Source: JAGOQQ01 sp031973235
GTDB taxonomy: Bacteria; Patescibacteriota; Minisyncoccia; Phycocordibacterales; UBA9973
DNA length: 38,604 bases
Reading direction: 5' to 3'
NCBI GenBank assembly: GCA_031973235.1
Contig: DALYDM010000004.1
Span: forward strand, 1 to 38,604
Numbering within the stretch: position 1 is the first letter of the stretch; each line of letters starts with the position of its first letter. The position numbers and the translations under genes are program-made. Positions 8,090-16,055 of this stretch are shown one piece after another. The notes beneath the pieces were generated by a model that saw only the letters and a program-made list of their open reading frames with translations, was not told where the DNA came from and searched no databases.

Positions 8090-9187
8090 ATGAAAGTAGA
8101 ATGCCAAATAGAAAAAATAAAAAAAGCACTTGTAGATGCGGATAAGATTACTGGTAAAAATCTCACTCTCCCAATTTTAAGTTCTATCTTACTTATTGCG
8201 TCAGGTAAGTCATTAAAATTTAGATCTACAAATATTAATCTCGGTATAGAAATAGAAATTCCTGCCAAAGTTGAAAAAGAAGGTGTTATTGCTGTTCATG
8301 GAACAACTATAGCCACCCTTTTTAACTCTTTAAATGACCAAGGTAACGTCTTTCTAGAACAAAACGACCAGATTGTTAATATAACCACAAAACATAGCTC
8401 ATTCGTCATTAAAAGCTATTCATATGAAGATTTTCCAACTATTCCGATAATAGAAGGAGAAACAATAACAATCCCTGTTAAAAAGTTTATTGAAGGTATA
8501 AAATCAGTGTATTACAGTTCATCACTTTCAGATATTAAGCCTGAAATAGCAAGTATTTATATTTATAACGAAGGTGATTCTCTTGTGTATGTTGCTACAG
8601 ATAGCTTTAGACTTGCCGAAAAGAGAGTAAAATTTAAATCAGATAGTGATTTTCCTGGGATATTGATTCCCTATAAAAATATTATCGAAATAATTAAGAT
8701 TATAGGTGATATTGATGGTGAAATGTCACTTATTGTAAACAAAAATCAAGTTTCATTTAGTGCACCTGGTGTATATCTCACTTCAAGGGCAGTTGACGGA
8801 GTTTTCCCTGATTATAAGCAAATAATTCCAAAAGAATTTAAGAGTGAAGCGGTTGTGTTGAAACAACATTTAGTAAACACATTAAAACTCTCAACAATTT
8901 TTAGTGATAAATTTAATCAAATAACACTTTCATTGAAACCTTCACAAAAGATTTTAGAAATTCATTCGAAAAATTCAGATATTGGTGAACATACAACTCG
9001 AATTGAAGGGACATTTACAGGTGAAGATATTGAAGTAAGTTTTAATTCGAAATATTTTATTGATTGTTTTCAATCAATAAGTAACGATAGTATTGTTTTA
9101 AAATTTAATCAAACTAATAAACCTATGATTATTCAATCATCACAAGATTCATCCTTTACTTATCTTGTAATGCCAATGAATAGATAA
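8090..9187 (+). CDS. dnaN: DNA polymerase III sliding clamp (beta subunit)
   Basis: 365 residues, standard length for three clamp domains. Recognisable stretches are KNLTLPILSSILL near the N-terminus, YVATDSFRLAEKRV in the middle and YLVMPMNR at the very end, where family members end in a MP(M/V)R-type sequence. The dimeric ring holds replicative polymerase and other enzymes on DNA. A TAATAC ends eight bases before the ATG. Confidence 0.96.
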   Translation: MKVECQIEKIKKALVDADKITGKNLTLPILSSILLIASGKSLKFRSTNINLGIEIEIPAKVEKEGVIAVHGTTIATLFNSLNDQGNVFLEQNDQIVNITTKHSSFVIKSYSYEDFPTIPIIEGETITIPVKKFIEGIKSVYYSSSLSDIKPEIASIYIYNEGDSLVYVATDSFRLAEKRVKFKSDSDFPGILIPYKNIIEIIKIIGDIDGEMSLIVNKNQVSFSAPGVYLTSRAVDGVFPDYKQIIPKEFKSEAVVLKQHLVNTLKLSTIFSDKFNQITLSLKPSQKILEIHSKNSDIGEHTTRIEGTFTGEDIEVSFNSKYFIDCFQSISNDSIVLKFNQTNKPMIIQSSQDSSFTYLVMPMNR

Positions 9188-9191
9188 GTAT

Positions 9192-9452
9192 ATGGCACAA
9201 GGTAATCTTGGTGATTTTTTAAATATCTTTAAAAACTTACTTTCACATGAAGAATCTCTTCGTGAAGATATAATGTCTGCTATTCAAAAAAGCACCAATA
9301 TTGAATTAGATAAAAAACAACTTACTATTAAAAATTCAGTATGCACTATCGAATGCCATCCCGCATTAAAAAATGAAATTTACTTAAAGAAAAATGAAAT
9401 AATGAAATCTTTAAATGAAATCACACATAAAAAAATCAGCGATATTCGCTGA
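9192..9452 (+). CDS. Short DUF721/DciA-like protein
   Basis: 86 residues, four bases after dnaN. The second half (KKQLTIKNSVCTIECHPAL, then ending NEITHKKISDIR) resembles the end of DUF721 proteins, in which a beta-strand pair is followed by a helix and a final I-x-x-I-R. DciA, the best known DUF721 protein, helps load the replicative helicase, and DUF721 genes sit near dnaN/recF in several phyla. This protein is shorter than DciA. The last codons and stop are inside the terminator stem. Assignment is tentative. Confidence 0.5.
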   Translation: MAQGNLGDFLNIFKNLLSHEESLREDIMSAIQKSTNIELDKKQLTIKNSVCTIECHPALKNEIYLKKNEIMKSLNEITHKKISDIR

Positions 9453-9460
9453 TTTTTTTA
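9434..9460. terminator. Terminator embedded in the 3' end of the DUF721-like gene
   Basis: AATCAGCGA (9434-9442), loop TAT, TCGCTGATT (9446-9454), then T-rich. The plus-strand stop TGA is at 9450-9452, so the hairpin encodes the last residues. It can also serve the convergent PBP gene, which stops at 9466. Confidence 0.8.
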
Positions 9461-9465
9461 TAAAA

Positions 9466-11985
9466 CTATTCACTTGTAAGTGAGAAATTTTCAGTTGTTT
9501 CGTTTTGGTTAAACACCGTGTCATATCCTTTTACTTTGATTTCATTTGTTTCATTTAAATCTTCAATTTCAGAAAGATTAAGAGTATATATAAATGGTGA
9601 TTGGTTTATTGTATTGATATATATACCATTTAAAAATATATCAGCTTTCTTCAAAGGATATGTTCCAGTAGATGTAACTTTAATTACAATATCATCGCTT
9701 TTTGAAACCGAATTACTAGAAAGTGACACATTTATTCTTGGTTTGTTTTCTTCTGTGTGAATTGAATCTTCTTGTGTTGGTTTTTCACTTTCACTTACAT
9801 ATTCATTTTGATATCTTCCTTTGTTTGTATTCCACCAATTTTGTACTGCAGTTTCCCAATTTGAATATTGAGGATCATTTTCAGGATTTGAGATAATTCC
9901 TCCAGTTGGATTTGATTTATTTACCCAGTGAAGTATTGAATGTACATTTGTGATTACTTTTTCTTTTCTAGTCTCTTGTGGTGTAAAATCTGTTGCAAGT
10001 TTACCTGAAATAGTATCGATTATAAATGATTCTCCACCAATAAATTTACCTCGAAGTGGAGGAATAAGTGAATCATAATTTTCTGGTCGAACAGGTTTCT
10101 CAAAAACCTCCTTTGGTCTTTTTGATAATGCATATCTCATTACTTGATTAAAGGTTGGACCAGAAACAGTAGAACCTTTTTTCATTGGAGTATTTTCATT
10201 ATTTCCAGACCATACACCCACTACAAGTGATGGACTATACCCAATCATCCACGCATCTTTATTACTATTTGTTGTTCCTGTTTTTACGGCTACATTATCT
10301 GAAACATATAATGTTGAGTTCGCACCAAATGTTGGTGTACGAGCATTATTGTCTGAAAGAATATCTGAAATCATTAACGCAACATTTTTTGGAAGCACTT
10401 GTTGTTCTGTTTGCGAGTATTGTTCTAATACTTCACCAGTTTCTGTTTCAACACGAAGTATTCCTGTTGCAGGTACACGTACTCCATCATTTGCAAAAAC
10501 TCCATATGCACTCGTCATATCAAGAAGGGAAACTTCTCCACCTCCGAGTACAAGGGTGAGTCCGTATTGATCTGGGTTTGTAAGAGATTTTATTCCCATA
10601 TCTTTTGCTGTTTTAAGTGAATCTTTAATACTTGTGAGATAAAGAAGTTTTACTGCAGGAACGTTGATTGATTGTGCAAGTGCATCTCGAAGCATCATTG
10701 GTCCATGAAAAAGTCCATTGTAGTTTTGAGGCATATAACATTCACTTTTACTTCTTCCTCCTTTTGGATTTCCATATGCATCACACGTTGTTTGAAATTC
10801 TGTGGGAACATCAAACAATACTGTTTCTGCGGTGTAACCTTTCATAAACGCAGTTGCATAAATAAATGGTTTAAATGATGATCCAGGCTGTCTTTTTGCA
10901 GTTGCAATATTGAAATTCCCATCGATTTCTTTATCAAAATAATCACGTGAGCCAACCATACTTAAAATATGGCCAGTTTGTGGATCAAGTACTACTACAC
11001 CTGTATTTGTTGCGTTATACGTTTTTGCATTCTCTAATGCATTCTTGAGTGCTACTTCTTCTGCTTTTTTCTGGATGTCGTAATCAAGTGTTGTGATTAC
11101 TTTTAACCCTTCTCCTTCAACTGCATCCTTTCCGTATTTTTGTTCGAGATATTCACGAATAAACATTACAAAATGAGGTGCTTTTATCCCTGTTGTTTCC
11201 CGCGGAATAAACACAACTTGTTCATTTTTTGCTGTGGTCATTTCTTCTTCTGTTATAAACCCAAGCTCTTTCATTCGTGAAAGTACCACATTTTTTCTTG
11301 TGTCGAGTTCTGTTTTGTTTTTACCATAGGGAGAATAACGAGTTGGGGCTTGAGGAATAGCTGCAATGTATGCAGACTCAGCAAGAGTAAGATCTTTTGC
11401 ATTTTTATTGAAAAAAGTTCGTGATGCTTCTTGAACACCATACACACTTCCACCATAAGGTACTTCATTGAGATAAATACCAAGAATATCTTCTTTTGTA
11501 AGTTTTTGTTCAATTTTTACTGCAAGAATCCACTCTTTTACTTTTCGAGTGATGGTTTTATCTTTTGTGAGAAGAGTGTTTTTTATAATTTGTTGTGTGA
11601 TTGTTGAACCTCCTTGTGAAAAATCAATACTTAAAAGATTTACCAATACAGCTCGAAGTATTGCTTTTGGTTGAATACCTTGGTGCTGATAAAAATTTGA
11701 GTCCTCAATAGCTACTGTAGCTTTTTTTATATTGTCACTTATTTGATCAAAAGGTACCACTGTTCTTTTGATATCTTGGTGTACATCATAGAGAAGTACT
11801 TCGCCAGTGTTATCATAAATTTTTGTTGACCGTTCTATTTTGCGTGCGTCAAATGAATTAAAGTCTGGAATTTCTATTGTTCCAACCCAGACCATGAGCG
11901 CACCAGCAAGTAATACTCCTGTACTAAGAAGAAAAATAAATGTATTTAGAATAATATGTTTTCGTTTGTGTTTTTTATCCGTCAT
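9466..11985 (-). CDS. Class A penicillin-binding protein (PBP1A type)
   Basis: 839 residues from the ATG at 11985. An ATG at 11997 falls inside the predicted -10 (TATGAT 11998-11993), so the later start is preferred. One N-terminal transmembrane helix (about 10-37) is followed by a GT51 glycosyltransferase with EDSNFYQHQG (E94) and GGSTITQQ. The transpeptidase domain has SSFK (S369), SIN and KTGTT (K near 568). It polymerises and cross-links peptidoglycan outside the membrane. After the catalytic domain, about 90 C-terminal residues form an Ig-like extension (from PRINVSLSS). Confidence 0.94.
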   Translation of the reverse strand: MTDKKHKRKHIILNTFIFLLSTGVLLAGALMVWVGTIEIPDFNSFDARKIERSTKIYDNTGEVLLYDVHQDIKRTVVPFDQISDNIKKATVAIEDSNFYQHQGIQPKAILRAVLVNLLSIDFSQGGSTITQQIIKNTLLTKDKTITRKVKEWILAVKIEQKLTKEDILGIYLNEVPYGGSVYGVQEASRTFFNKNAKDLTLAESAYIAAIPQAPTRYSPYGKNKTELDTRKNVVLSRMKELGFITEEEMTTAKNEQVVFIPRETTGIKAPHFVMFIREYLEQKYGKDAVEGEGLKVITTLDYDIQKKAEEVALKNALENAKTYNATNTGVVVLDPQTGHILSMVGSRDYFDKEIDGNFNIATAKRQPGSSFKPFIYATAFMKGYTAETVLFDVPTEFQTTCDAYGNPKGGRSKSECYMPQNYNGLFHGPMMLRDALAQSINVPAVKLLYLTSIKDSLKTAKDMGIKSLTNPDQYGLTLVLGGGEVSLLDMTSAYGVFANDGVRVPATGILRVETETGEVLEQYSQTEQQVLPKNVALMISDILSDNNARTPTFGANSTLYVSDNVAVKTGTTNSNKDAWMIGYSPSLVVGVWSGNNENTPMKKGSTVSGPTFNQVMRYALSKRPKEVFEKPVRPENYDSLIPPLRGKFIGGESFIIDTISGKLATDFTPQETRKEKVITNVHSILHWVNKSNPTGGIISNPENDPQYSNWETAVQNWWNTNKGRYQNEYVSESEKPTQEDSIHTEENKPRINVSLSSNSVSKSDDIVIKVTSTGTYPLKKADIFLNGIYINTINQSPFIYTLNLSEIEDLNETNEIKVKGYDTVFNQNETTENFSLTSE

Positions 11986-12092
11986 TGTTCTTATCATACC
12001 GTGATTTTATAATTTATGTATATCTTTATAACGTATGAGATATGTAATTATTACATAAAGACAAAATCATTATTTTATGGTACATTTTTTCT

Positions 12093-13487
12093 ATGAACAG
12101 AGAAACAGAAATACAAGAACTTCTCACACGTGGTGTTGCTACATATATTGATCCAGAAAATGCATTTAAGAAAAAACTTGAATCTCACCCAGAGCGTATA
12201 GTAATAAAATTCGGAGTAGATCCAACTCGACCAGATATACACTTAGGTCATGCAGTAGTACTTCGAAGACTTCGTAAATTTCAAGACCTCGGATGTAAGG
12301 TTGTATTTTTGATTGGTGATTATACAACTCAAATCGGTGACCCAACCGGTAAAAGTAAAGTCCGCCCAGAAATCAGTCAACAAGAAATCGAGGCCAACAT
12401 GAAAACATATCTTGAACAGGTAGGAAAAATTCTTCGAACTGACGATGAGGTATTTACATGGATTAGAAATTCAGAATGGTTTTTAGATGTTTCAGATATT
12501 AATCCAGGAGAAAAAACTGAAGTAAACCTCTCTATTAATTCAGAAAAAGACAATATTCATAAAGACATTTCAATAAATCCAAACTCTTTCGTAGGGAAGG
12601 CGGTGCTTTTTGAAAACACCAGAATGCAAAAAACACACCTGAAAAGTTCTGTTATCCAAACAGTGTCATTTACACAAGTTCTTTCGACATTGCGCCATAT
12701 TACACACGCACGTCTTATCGAAAGAGATATGTTTCAAGATCGTATAAAAAGTGGAAGTGAGCTTTATATGCATGAAATGCTCTACCCTGTTATTCAAGGT
12801 ATTGATTCAGCACTTTTATATAGAATTTATGGTGCATGTGATTTAGAGGTTGGTGGAACAGACCAAACATTTAACATGCTTGTCGGTCGCGATGTAATGA
12901 AAATGAACAAACAAGAACCTCAGGCAGTCCTCTCTTTTGATCTTCTCGTGGGTCTCGACGGAAAAGAAAAAATGTCAAAGAGTCTTGATAATTATGTAGC
13001 AATAAGTGATGAACCTGCAGATATGTACGGCAAAATCATGTCTATTCCAGACAGTGCAATAGTAGAATATTTTACTCTCTGTACATATACACCACTTAGT
13101 GATATCGAAGAAATTAAAATAAAATTAAGCGAAGGAAAAGAAAATCCAAAAGATATTAAAATGCGACTTGCTGGTGAAATTGTTGCAATATATCACGGAG
13201 AGGGAGCACGACTTACTGCAGAGCATGATTTTGTTACAAAATTTCAAAAGAAAGAAATCCCTGATGATGTCTTAGAAGTGAAAGTGTCAAAAGACGATTT
13301 ACTAATGGATGTATTTAAAAAAGAAAAAATCGTAGAATCAAATGGAGAGTTTCGTAGGTTGATTGATGAGGGAGCAATCACACTTCTCACAAACAATAAT
13401 CAGAAAATATCTGATTCACAAACCATCGCACATGAAGGTGTGTATAAAATTGGAAAAAAGAGATTTGTGAAAATCGTGCTAATTTAA
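12093..13487 (+). CDS. tyrS: Tyrosyl-tRNA synthetase with an internal insertion
   Basis: 464 residues, about 40-60 more than usual. Class I signatures are DIHLGH (HIGH-type, near residue 48) and KMSKS (near 293). An S4-like RNA-binding domain closes the C-terminus (ESNGEFRRLIDEGAI). Between NSEWF (126) and THARLIERDMF (near 205) there is an extra ~60-residue segment containing NPNSFVGKAVLFENTRMQKT. It attaches tyrosine to tRNA-Tyr. A TACATT (12081-12086) ends six bases before the ATG. The stop lies in a bidirectional terminator. Confidence 0.92.
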   Translation: MNRETEIQELLTRGVATYIDPENAFKKKLESHPERIVIKFGVDPTRPDIHLGHAVVLRRLRKFQDLGCKVVFLIGDYTTQIGDPTGKSKVRPEISQQEIEANMKTYLEQVGKILRTDDEVFTWIRNSEWFLDVSDINPGEKTEVNLSINSEKDNIHKDISINPNSFVGKAVLFENTRMQKTHLKSSVIQTVSFTQVLSTLRHITHARLIERDMFQDRIKSGSELYMHEMLYPVIQGIDSALLYRIYGACDLEVGGTDQTFNMLVGRDVMKMNKQEPQAVLSFDLLVGLDGKEKMSKSLDNYVAISDEPADMYGKIMSIPDSAIVEYFTLCTYTPLSDIEEIKIKLSEGKENPKDIKMRLAGEIVAIYHGEGARLTAEHDFVTKFQKKEIPDDVLEVKVSKDDLLMDVFKKEKIVESNGEFRRLIDEGAITLLTNNNQKISDSQTIAHEGVYKIGKKRFVKIVLI

Positions 13488-13516
13488 AAAACCACCAATT
13501 GGTGGTTTTTTAAATT
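13481..13516. terminator. Bidirectional terminator, perfect 36-bp palindrome
   Basis: Arms 13481-13496 and 13501-13516 around AATT, with A- and T-tracts. It contains the stop of tyrS (13485-13487) and the first bases of the convergent stop (13515-13517). Confidence 0.85.
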
Positions 13517-13721
13517 ATTCTTCTATCTCTTCTTCTTGGTCATCATCTAGGGAGTCTTCATCTTCCCAAGACATTCCATCATCAAGACTATCGTCTTCGG
13601 TTCCAAACTCATCAATAACATCATCTGTCAACACTCCATCACCCATTTCTTTTTCATCATCATCGTCATCGAGTGCTGTGAGTAATGGACTTTTGATTAA
13701 GATTTCTTCTTCGTAGTGCAT
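13515..13721 (-). CDS. Small highly acidic protein of unknown function
   Basis: 68 residues starting MHYEEEILIKSPLLTALDDD; roughly half of the chain is Asp or Glu, in runs. An alternative TTG start at 13736 adds five residues and cannot be excluded. There is no signal peptide or membrane segment, so it is probably cytoplasmic and disordered. A structured RNA with its own terminator lies directly upstream on the same strand and could be a leader. Acidic small proteins sometimes mimic DNA or act as RNA polymerase delta-like factors, but nothing here proves such a role. Confidence 0.55.
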   Translation of the reverse strand: MHYEEEILIKSPLLTALDDDDDEKEMGDGVLTDDVIDEFGTEDDSLDDGMSWEDEDSLDDDQEEEIEE

Positions 13722-13814
13722 ACGTGTATAAAACAATTGATTATTACTAATATGCTACCTTTTGTATCAAATACAGAAAATTTTGCAAGTACTTTGGAAT
13801 AAAAGTGGGGGAAA

Positions 13815-14012
13815 ATAAAAAAAGACTTAAATCTCTAAACAATCCTTGGGTGCGTGCGCACACAAGTAATGCACTGTCATAGGATAGCCCCAGGAACGAA
13901 AATCGCACCAAGACGTCCTAATCAAATACCTATAACCGCGAGGCTGATTGCTTAGAGATTTAAATCCTTTTTAGAAAACAAAATGTCACCTGCAATATTC
14001 AAGGTGACTTCT
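13815..14012 (-). ncRNA. Structured RNA candidate with strong promoter and terminator (6S-like shape)
   Basis: A near-consensus minus-strand promoter (TTGACA, 16-bp spacer, TATACT) predicts a start near 14012. The transcript begins with a GTCACCT/AGGTGAC hairpin. It then forms a long closing stem: 12 bp (13952-13963 with 13827-13838), one mismatch, then 5 bp (13946-13950 with 13840-13844). Inside is a nine-pair stem of CUUGGUGCG type with one bulge. The right arm of the closing stem is followed by a U7 tract (13823-13817), so the 3' end is near 13815. A long rod closed by an AAAUCUCUAA-type stem recalls 6S RNA, but I could not establish homology. It could also be an attenuating leader of the acidic-protein gene. 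Confidence 0.5.
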
Positions 14013-14018
14013 AGGGAG

Positions 14019-14069
14019 AGTATAGCATATTAATAAATTTTGTCAAGCACCCAGTGTATACTATATACT
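14019..14069. promoter_or_regulatory. Back-to-back promoters of ruvB (+) and the structured RNA (-)
   Basis: Minus strand: TTGACA at 14046-14041, 16-bp spacer, TATACT at 14024-14019. Plus strand: TTGTCA at 14040-14045, 18-bp spacer, TATACT at 14064-14069, then six bases to the ruvB ATG. The two -35 elements occupy the same bases because TTGTCAA reads as TTGACAA on the other strand. Confidence 0.7.
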
Positions 14070-14075
14070 ACTAGT

Positions 14076-15059
14076 ATGAATAACTCCGATGATCGATTTT
14101 TAGACCAATCACTTCGTCCTGAAACTTGGGATGAATATATTGGACAAGAAACTATCAAAGAAAACTTAAGAATTTTGCTTAAGGCAGCAGAAGAACGCAA
14201 TCATCCAGCGGAGCATATACTTTTTTATGGACCACCAGGACTTGGTAAGACAACTCTCGCACATTTGATAGCAAAAGAAACAGGAAGACAAATCAAAATT
14301 ACTTCAGGACCAGCAATAGAAAAGGTGGGAGATCTCGCTTCAATACTCACCAACCTTTCACCAGGTGATATTATTTTTATAGACGAGATTCACCGACTCA
14401 ACAAGATGGTAGAAGAAGTATTGTATCCTGCAATGGAATCTGGTGTACTTGATATCATTATAGGAAAAGGACCTTCTGCTCGGACAATCCAACTCGACCT
14501 TCCTCCGTTTACTCTTATTGCTGCGACAACTCGTATTGCACTTCTTTCATCACCACTTCGTTCACGTTTTGGTGGTGGAGTTCATAGACTAGAATTTTAT
14601 ACTGAAGATGAAATAAAAAAAATAGTTGCTCGAAGTGCAAAAATTCTCGGAGTCAGTATTGATGACGATGCTCTTACAGAGATTTCCCGACGTTCACGGT
14701 TTACACCGAGAACAGCAAATTATTTTTTGAAACGTTGCCGCGATTATGCTCAGGTGCATAAAAAGGATTTAGATAAGAAAACTGTGTTTCTCGCACTCTC
14801 ACTTCTTGGAATTGATGAACTTGGACTTTCACAGTCTGACAGAGTCGTTCTTGAAACTATTATTGAAAAATTCAACGGTGGACCAGTCGGACTCAACACA
14901 CTCTCTGCGGCCACGAGCGAAGAAGAAGCGACCATCGAAGAGGTGACAGAGCCATACCTAATTCAACGCGGACTTCTCGAGCGTACACCACGTGGACGAG
15001 TTGCTACTCAAAAAGCATATGAGCATCTCGGTTTTGAAGGATTCGAAGATAAAAAATAA
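14076..15059 (+). CDS. ruvB: Holliday junction branch migration helicase RuvB
   Basis: 327 residues from the ATG at 14076; the frame extends to a TTG at 14040, but that overlaps the promoter. The AAA+ core shows Walker A FYGPPGLGKTTL, Walker B IIFIDEIHR and the sensor/arginine region LRSRFG. The RuvB winged helix is at the C-terminus (YLIQRGLLERTPRGR). RuvB hexamers pump DNA through RuvA-bound Holliday junctions. ruvC is the next plus-strand gene, while ruvA is 17 kb away with mutM. Confidence 0.96.
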   Translation: MNNSDDRFLDQSLRPETWDEYIGQETIKENLRILLKAAEERNHPAEHILFYGPPGLGKTTLAHLIAKETGRQIKITSGPAIEKVGDLASILTNLSPGDIIFIDEIHRLNKMVEEVLYPAMESGVLDIIIGKGPSARTIQLDLPPFTLIAATTRIALLSSPLRSRFGGGVHRLEFYTEDEIKKIVARSAKILGVSIDDDALTEISRRSRFTPRTANYFLKRCRDYAQVHKKDLDKKTVFLALSLLGIDELGLSQSDRVVLETIIEKFNGGPVGLNTLSAATSEEEATIEEVTEPYLIQRGLLERTPRGRVATQKAYEHLGFEGFEDKK

Positions 15060-15083
15060 ACCCCCGCACGGCGAGGGTTTTTT
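15053..15083. terminator. Bidirectional terminator after ruvB and the 15.1-kb RNA
   Basis: CCCCCGC-ACG-GCGAGGG followed by T6 on the plus strand. On the minus strand the same stem is followed by TTTATTTTTT. Confidence 0.75.
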
Positions 15084-15350
15084 GCTTTATAGAACACATT
15101 AGTTTGATTCAATGGATAACCTTAGAGAATCTTACTTCGGGGGACAAGCCCGTGGGTGTTCAGTCGTTTTTGTTTTTTCTGCTTTTGGCTAGGGGGTGTC
15201 ACGATTGCGTTGTGACCCCGGCAGCATGTTAGCAGGATGTTCCGGTGGCTTCGATCAAATTTTCATTAAATGTTACGGCGTTGATGCCGTTCGGGGCGCC
15301 ACGCGCCGAGCAGATTGTTTTTTTCATGTGCAAACCCTTTTTATATGGGT
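15053..15350 (-). ncRNA. Structured RNA candidate of unknown family
   Basis: About 300 nt without a convincing protein gene. It has a textbook minus-strand promoter (TTGACA 15384-15379, 16-bp spacer, TATAAT 15362-15357) and ends at the terminator beside ruvB. The 15190-15310 part is far richer in G+C than its surroundings. Local hairpins include ACGGC/GCCGU with a 6-nt loop and a GGGGUCAC/GUGAC-CCCC stem. A 32-codon frame (15327 to 15229, starting MKKTICSARG) lies near the 5' end and may be chance. I looked for tmRNA, SRP RNA and RNase P signatures and found none. Confidence 0.5.
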
Positions 15351-15356
15351 GAATAT

Positions 15357-15384
15357 ATTATATATTGTTTATTGTTTTTGTCAA
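15357..15384 (-). promoter_or_regulatory. Consensus promoter for the 15.1-kb RNA
   Basis: TTGACA and TATAAT, both perfect, 16 bp apart. This is the best match to the housekeeping sigma consensus that I found in the window. It faces away from ruvC. Confidence 0.75.
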
Positions 15385-15433
15385 ACACTTGTGGGTGTTT
15401 TGGAATTAGGGTCCAGGGAGGTACACTAATTTC

Positions 15434-15910
15434 ATGCGAATTATTTCTATAGATCCGGGATACGATCGACTTGGTGTGTCAGTAATGGAGAAAGACACAA
15501 ATGGGAAGGAGGTGGTACTTTTTTCTGATTGTTTTACTACTGACAAAAGTGAATCACTTGATGCGCGTATTTTATTTTTGGGTCAAGCAGTTAAAAAAGT
15601 AATCAAAAAATGGTCGCCAACACACATGGCAATAGAAAAACTTTTCTTTACCAAGAACCAAACTACAGCCATGAAGGTAGCAGAAGTCCGCGGTGTGGTG
15701 ATATATGAAGCATCACAAATGGGAATAGTTATTCACGAATTTTCTCCACAAGATATCAAGATTGCAGTGACTGGATATGGAAGCGCCACGAAAGATCAAG
15801 TATCAAAAATGACAGAAAAAATTTTGAAACTTTCTCCTAAAAAACGTCTCGATGATGAGATGGACGCACTTGCACTTGGAGTGACTGCATTGGCACATAT
15901 TAAGAAATAG
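15434..15910 (+). CDS. ruvC: Holliday junction resolvase RuvC
   Basis: 158 residues. The RNase H-like catalytic set is visible: the first Asp in RIISIDPGYDRLG, Glu in MAIEKLFF, and the Asp pair in LDDEMDALALG. RuvC cuts Holliday junctions symmetrically after branch migration by RuvAB. TACACT (15422-15427) ends six bases before the ATG, with TTTGGA 17 bp further up. A GGGAGG lies upstream of that -10 and would therefore not be in the mRNA if this promoter is used. Confidence 0.95.
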   Translation: MRIISIDPGYDRLGVSVMEKDTNGKEVVLFSDCFTTDKSESLDARILFLGQAVKKVIKKWSPTHMAIEKLFFTKNQTTAMKVAEVRGVVIYEASQMGIVIHEFSPQDIKIAVTGYGSATKDQVSKMTEKILKLSPKKRLDDEMDALALGVTALAHIKK

Positions 15911-15929
15911 AATTTAAAGTATTAACAGA

Positions 15930-15984
15930 AAACCAAATACATAATGGGCGACGGCTTAGCCGTCGCCCATTATGTATTTGGTTT
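15930..15984. repeat. 55-bp perfect palindrome between convergent ruvC and pilB
   Basis: Arms of 27 bp (15930-15956 and 15958-15984) around a single central T, with a GC-rich core (GGGCGACGGCT) and AT-rich flanks. It lacks a long T-tract, so it is not a typical terminator of this genome, though it may still stop transcription from both sides. Confidence 0.85.
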
Positions 15985-16055
15985 GGTTTTCAAACGAGGA
16001 GAACTGGAAAGAAAATAATTCTACTTCAAGAAAATACAAATTTTAAAGTCAAAAA

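Noticed and set aside
15053..15350. tmRNA, SRP RNA or RNase P RNA identity for the GC-rich transcript
   Set aside because: No tRNA-like ends or T loop, no GGAAGGAAGCAGC-type SRP tip, and no GAGGAAAGUC or ACAGAA core was found on either strand.
15196..15429. 77-codon plus-strand frame upstream of ruvC
   Set aside because: It overlaps the GC-rich RNA candidate and its promoter, has an unnatural composition (Cys, Arg, Trp) and shows no family features.
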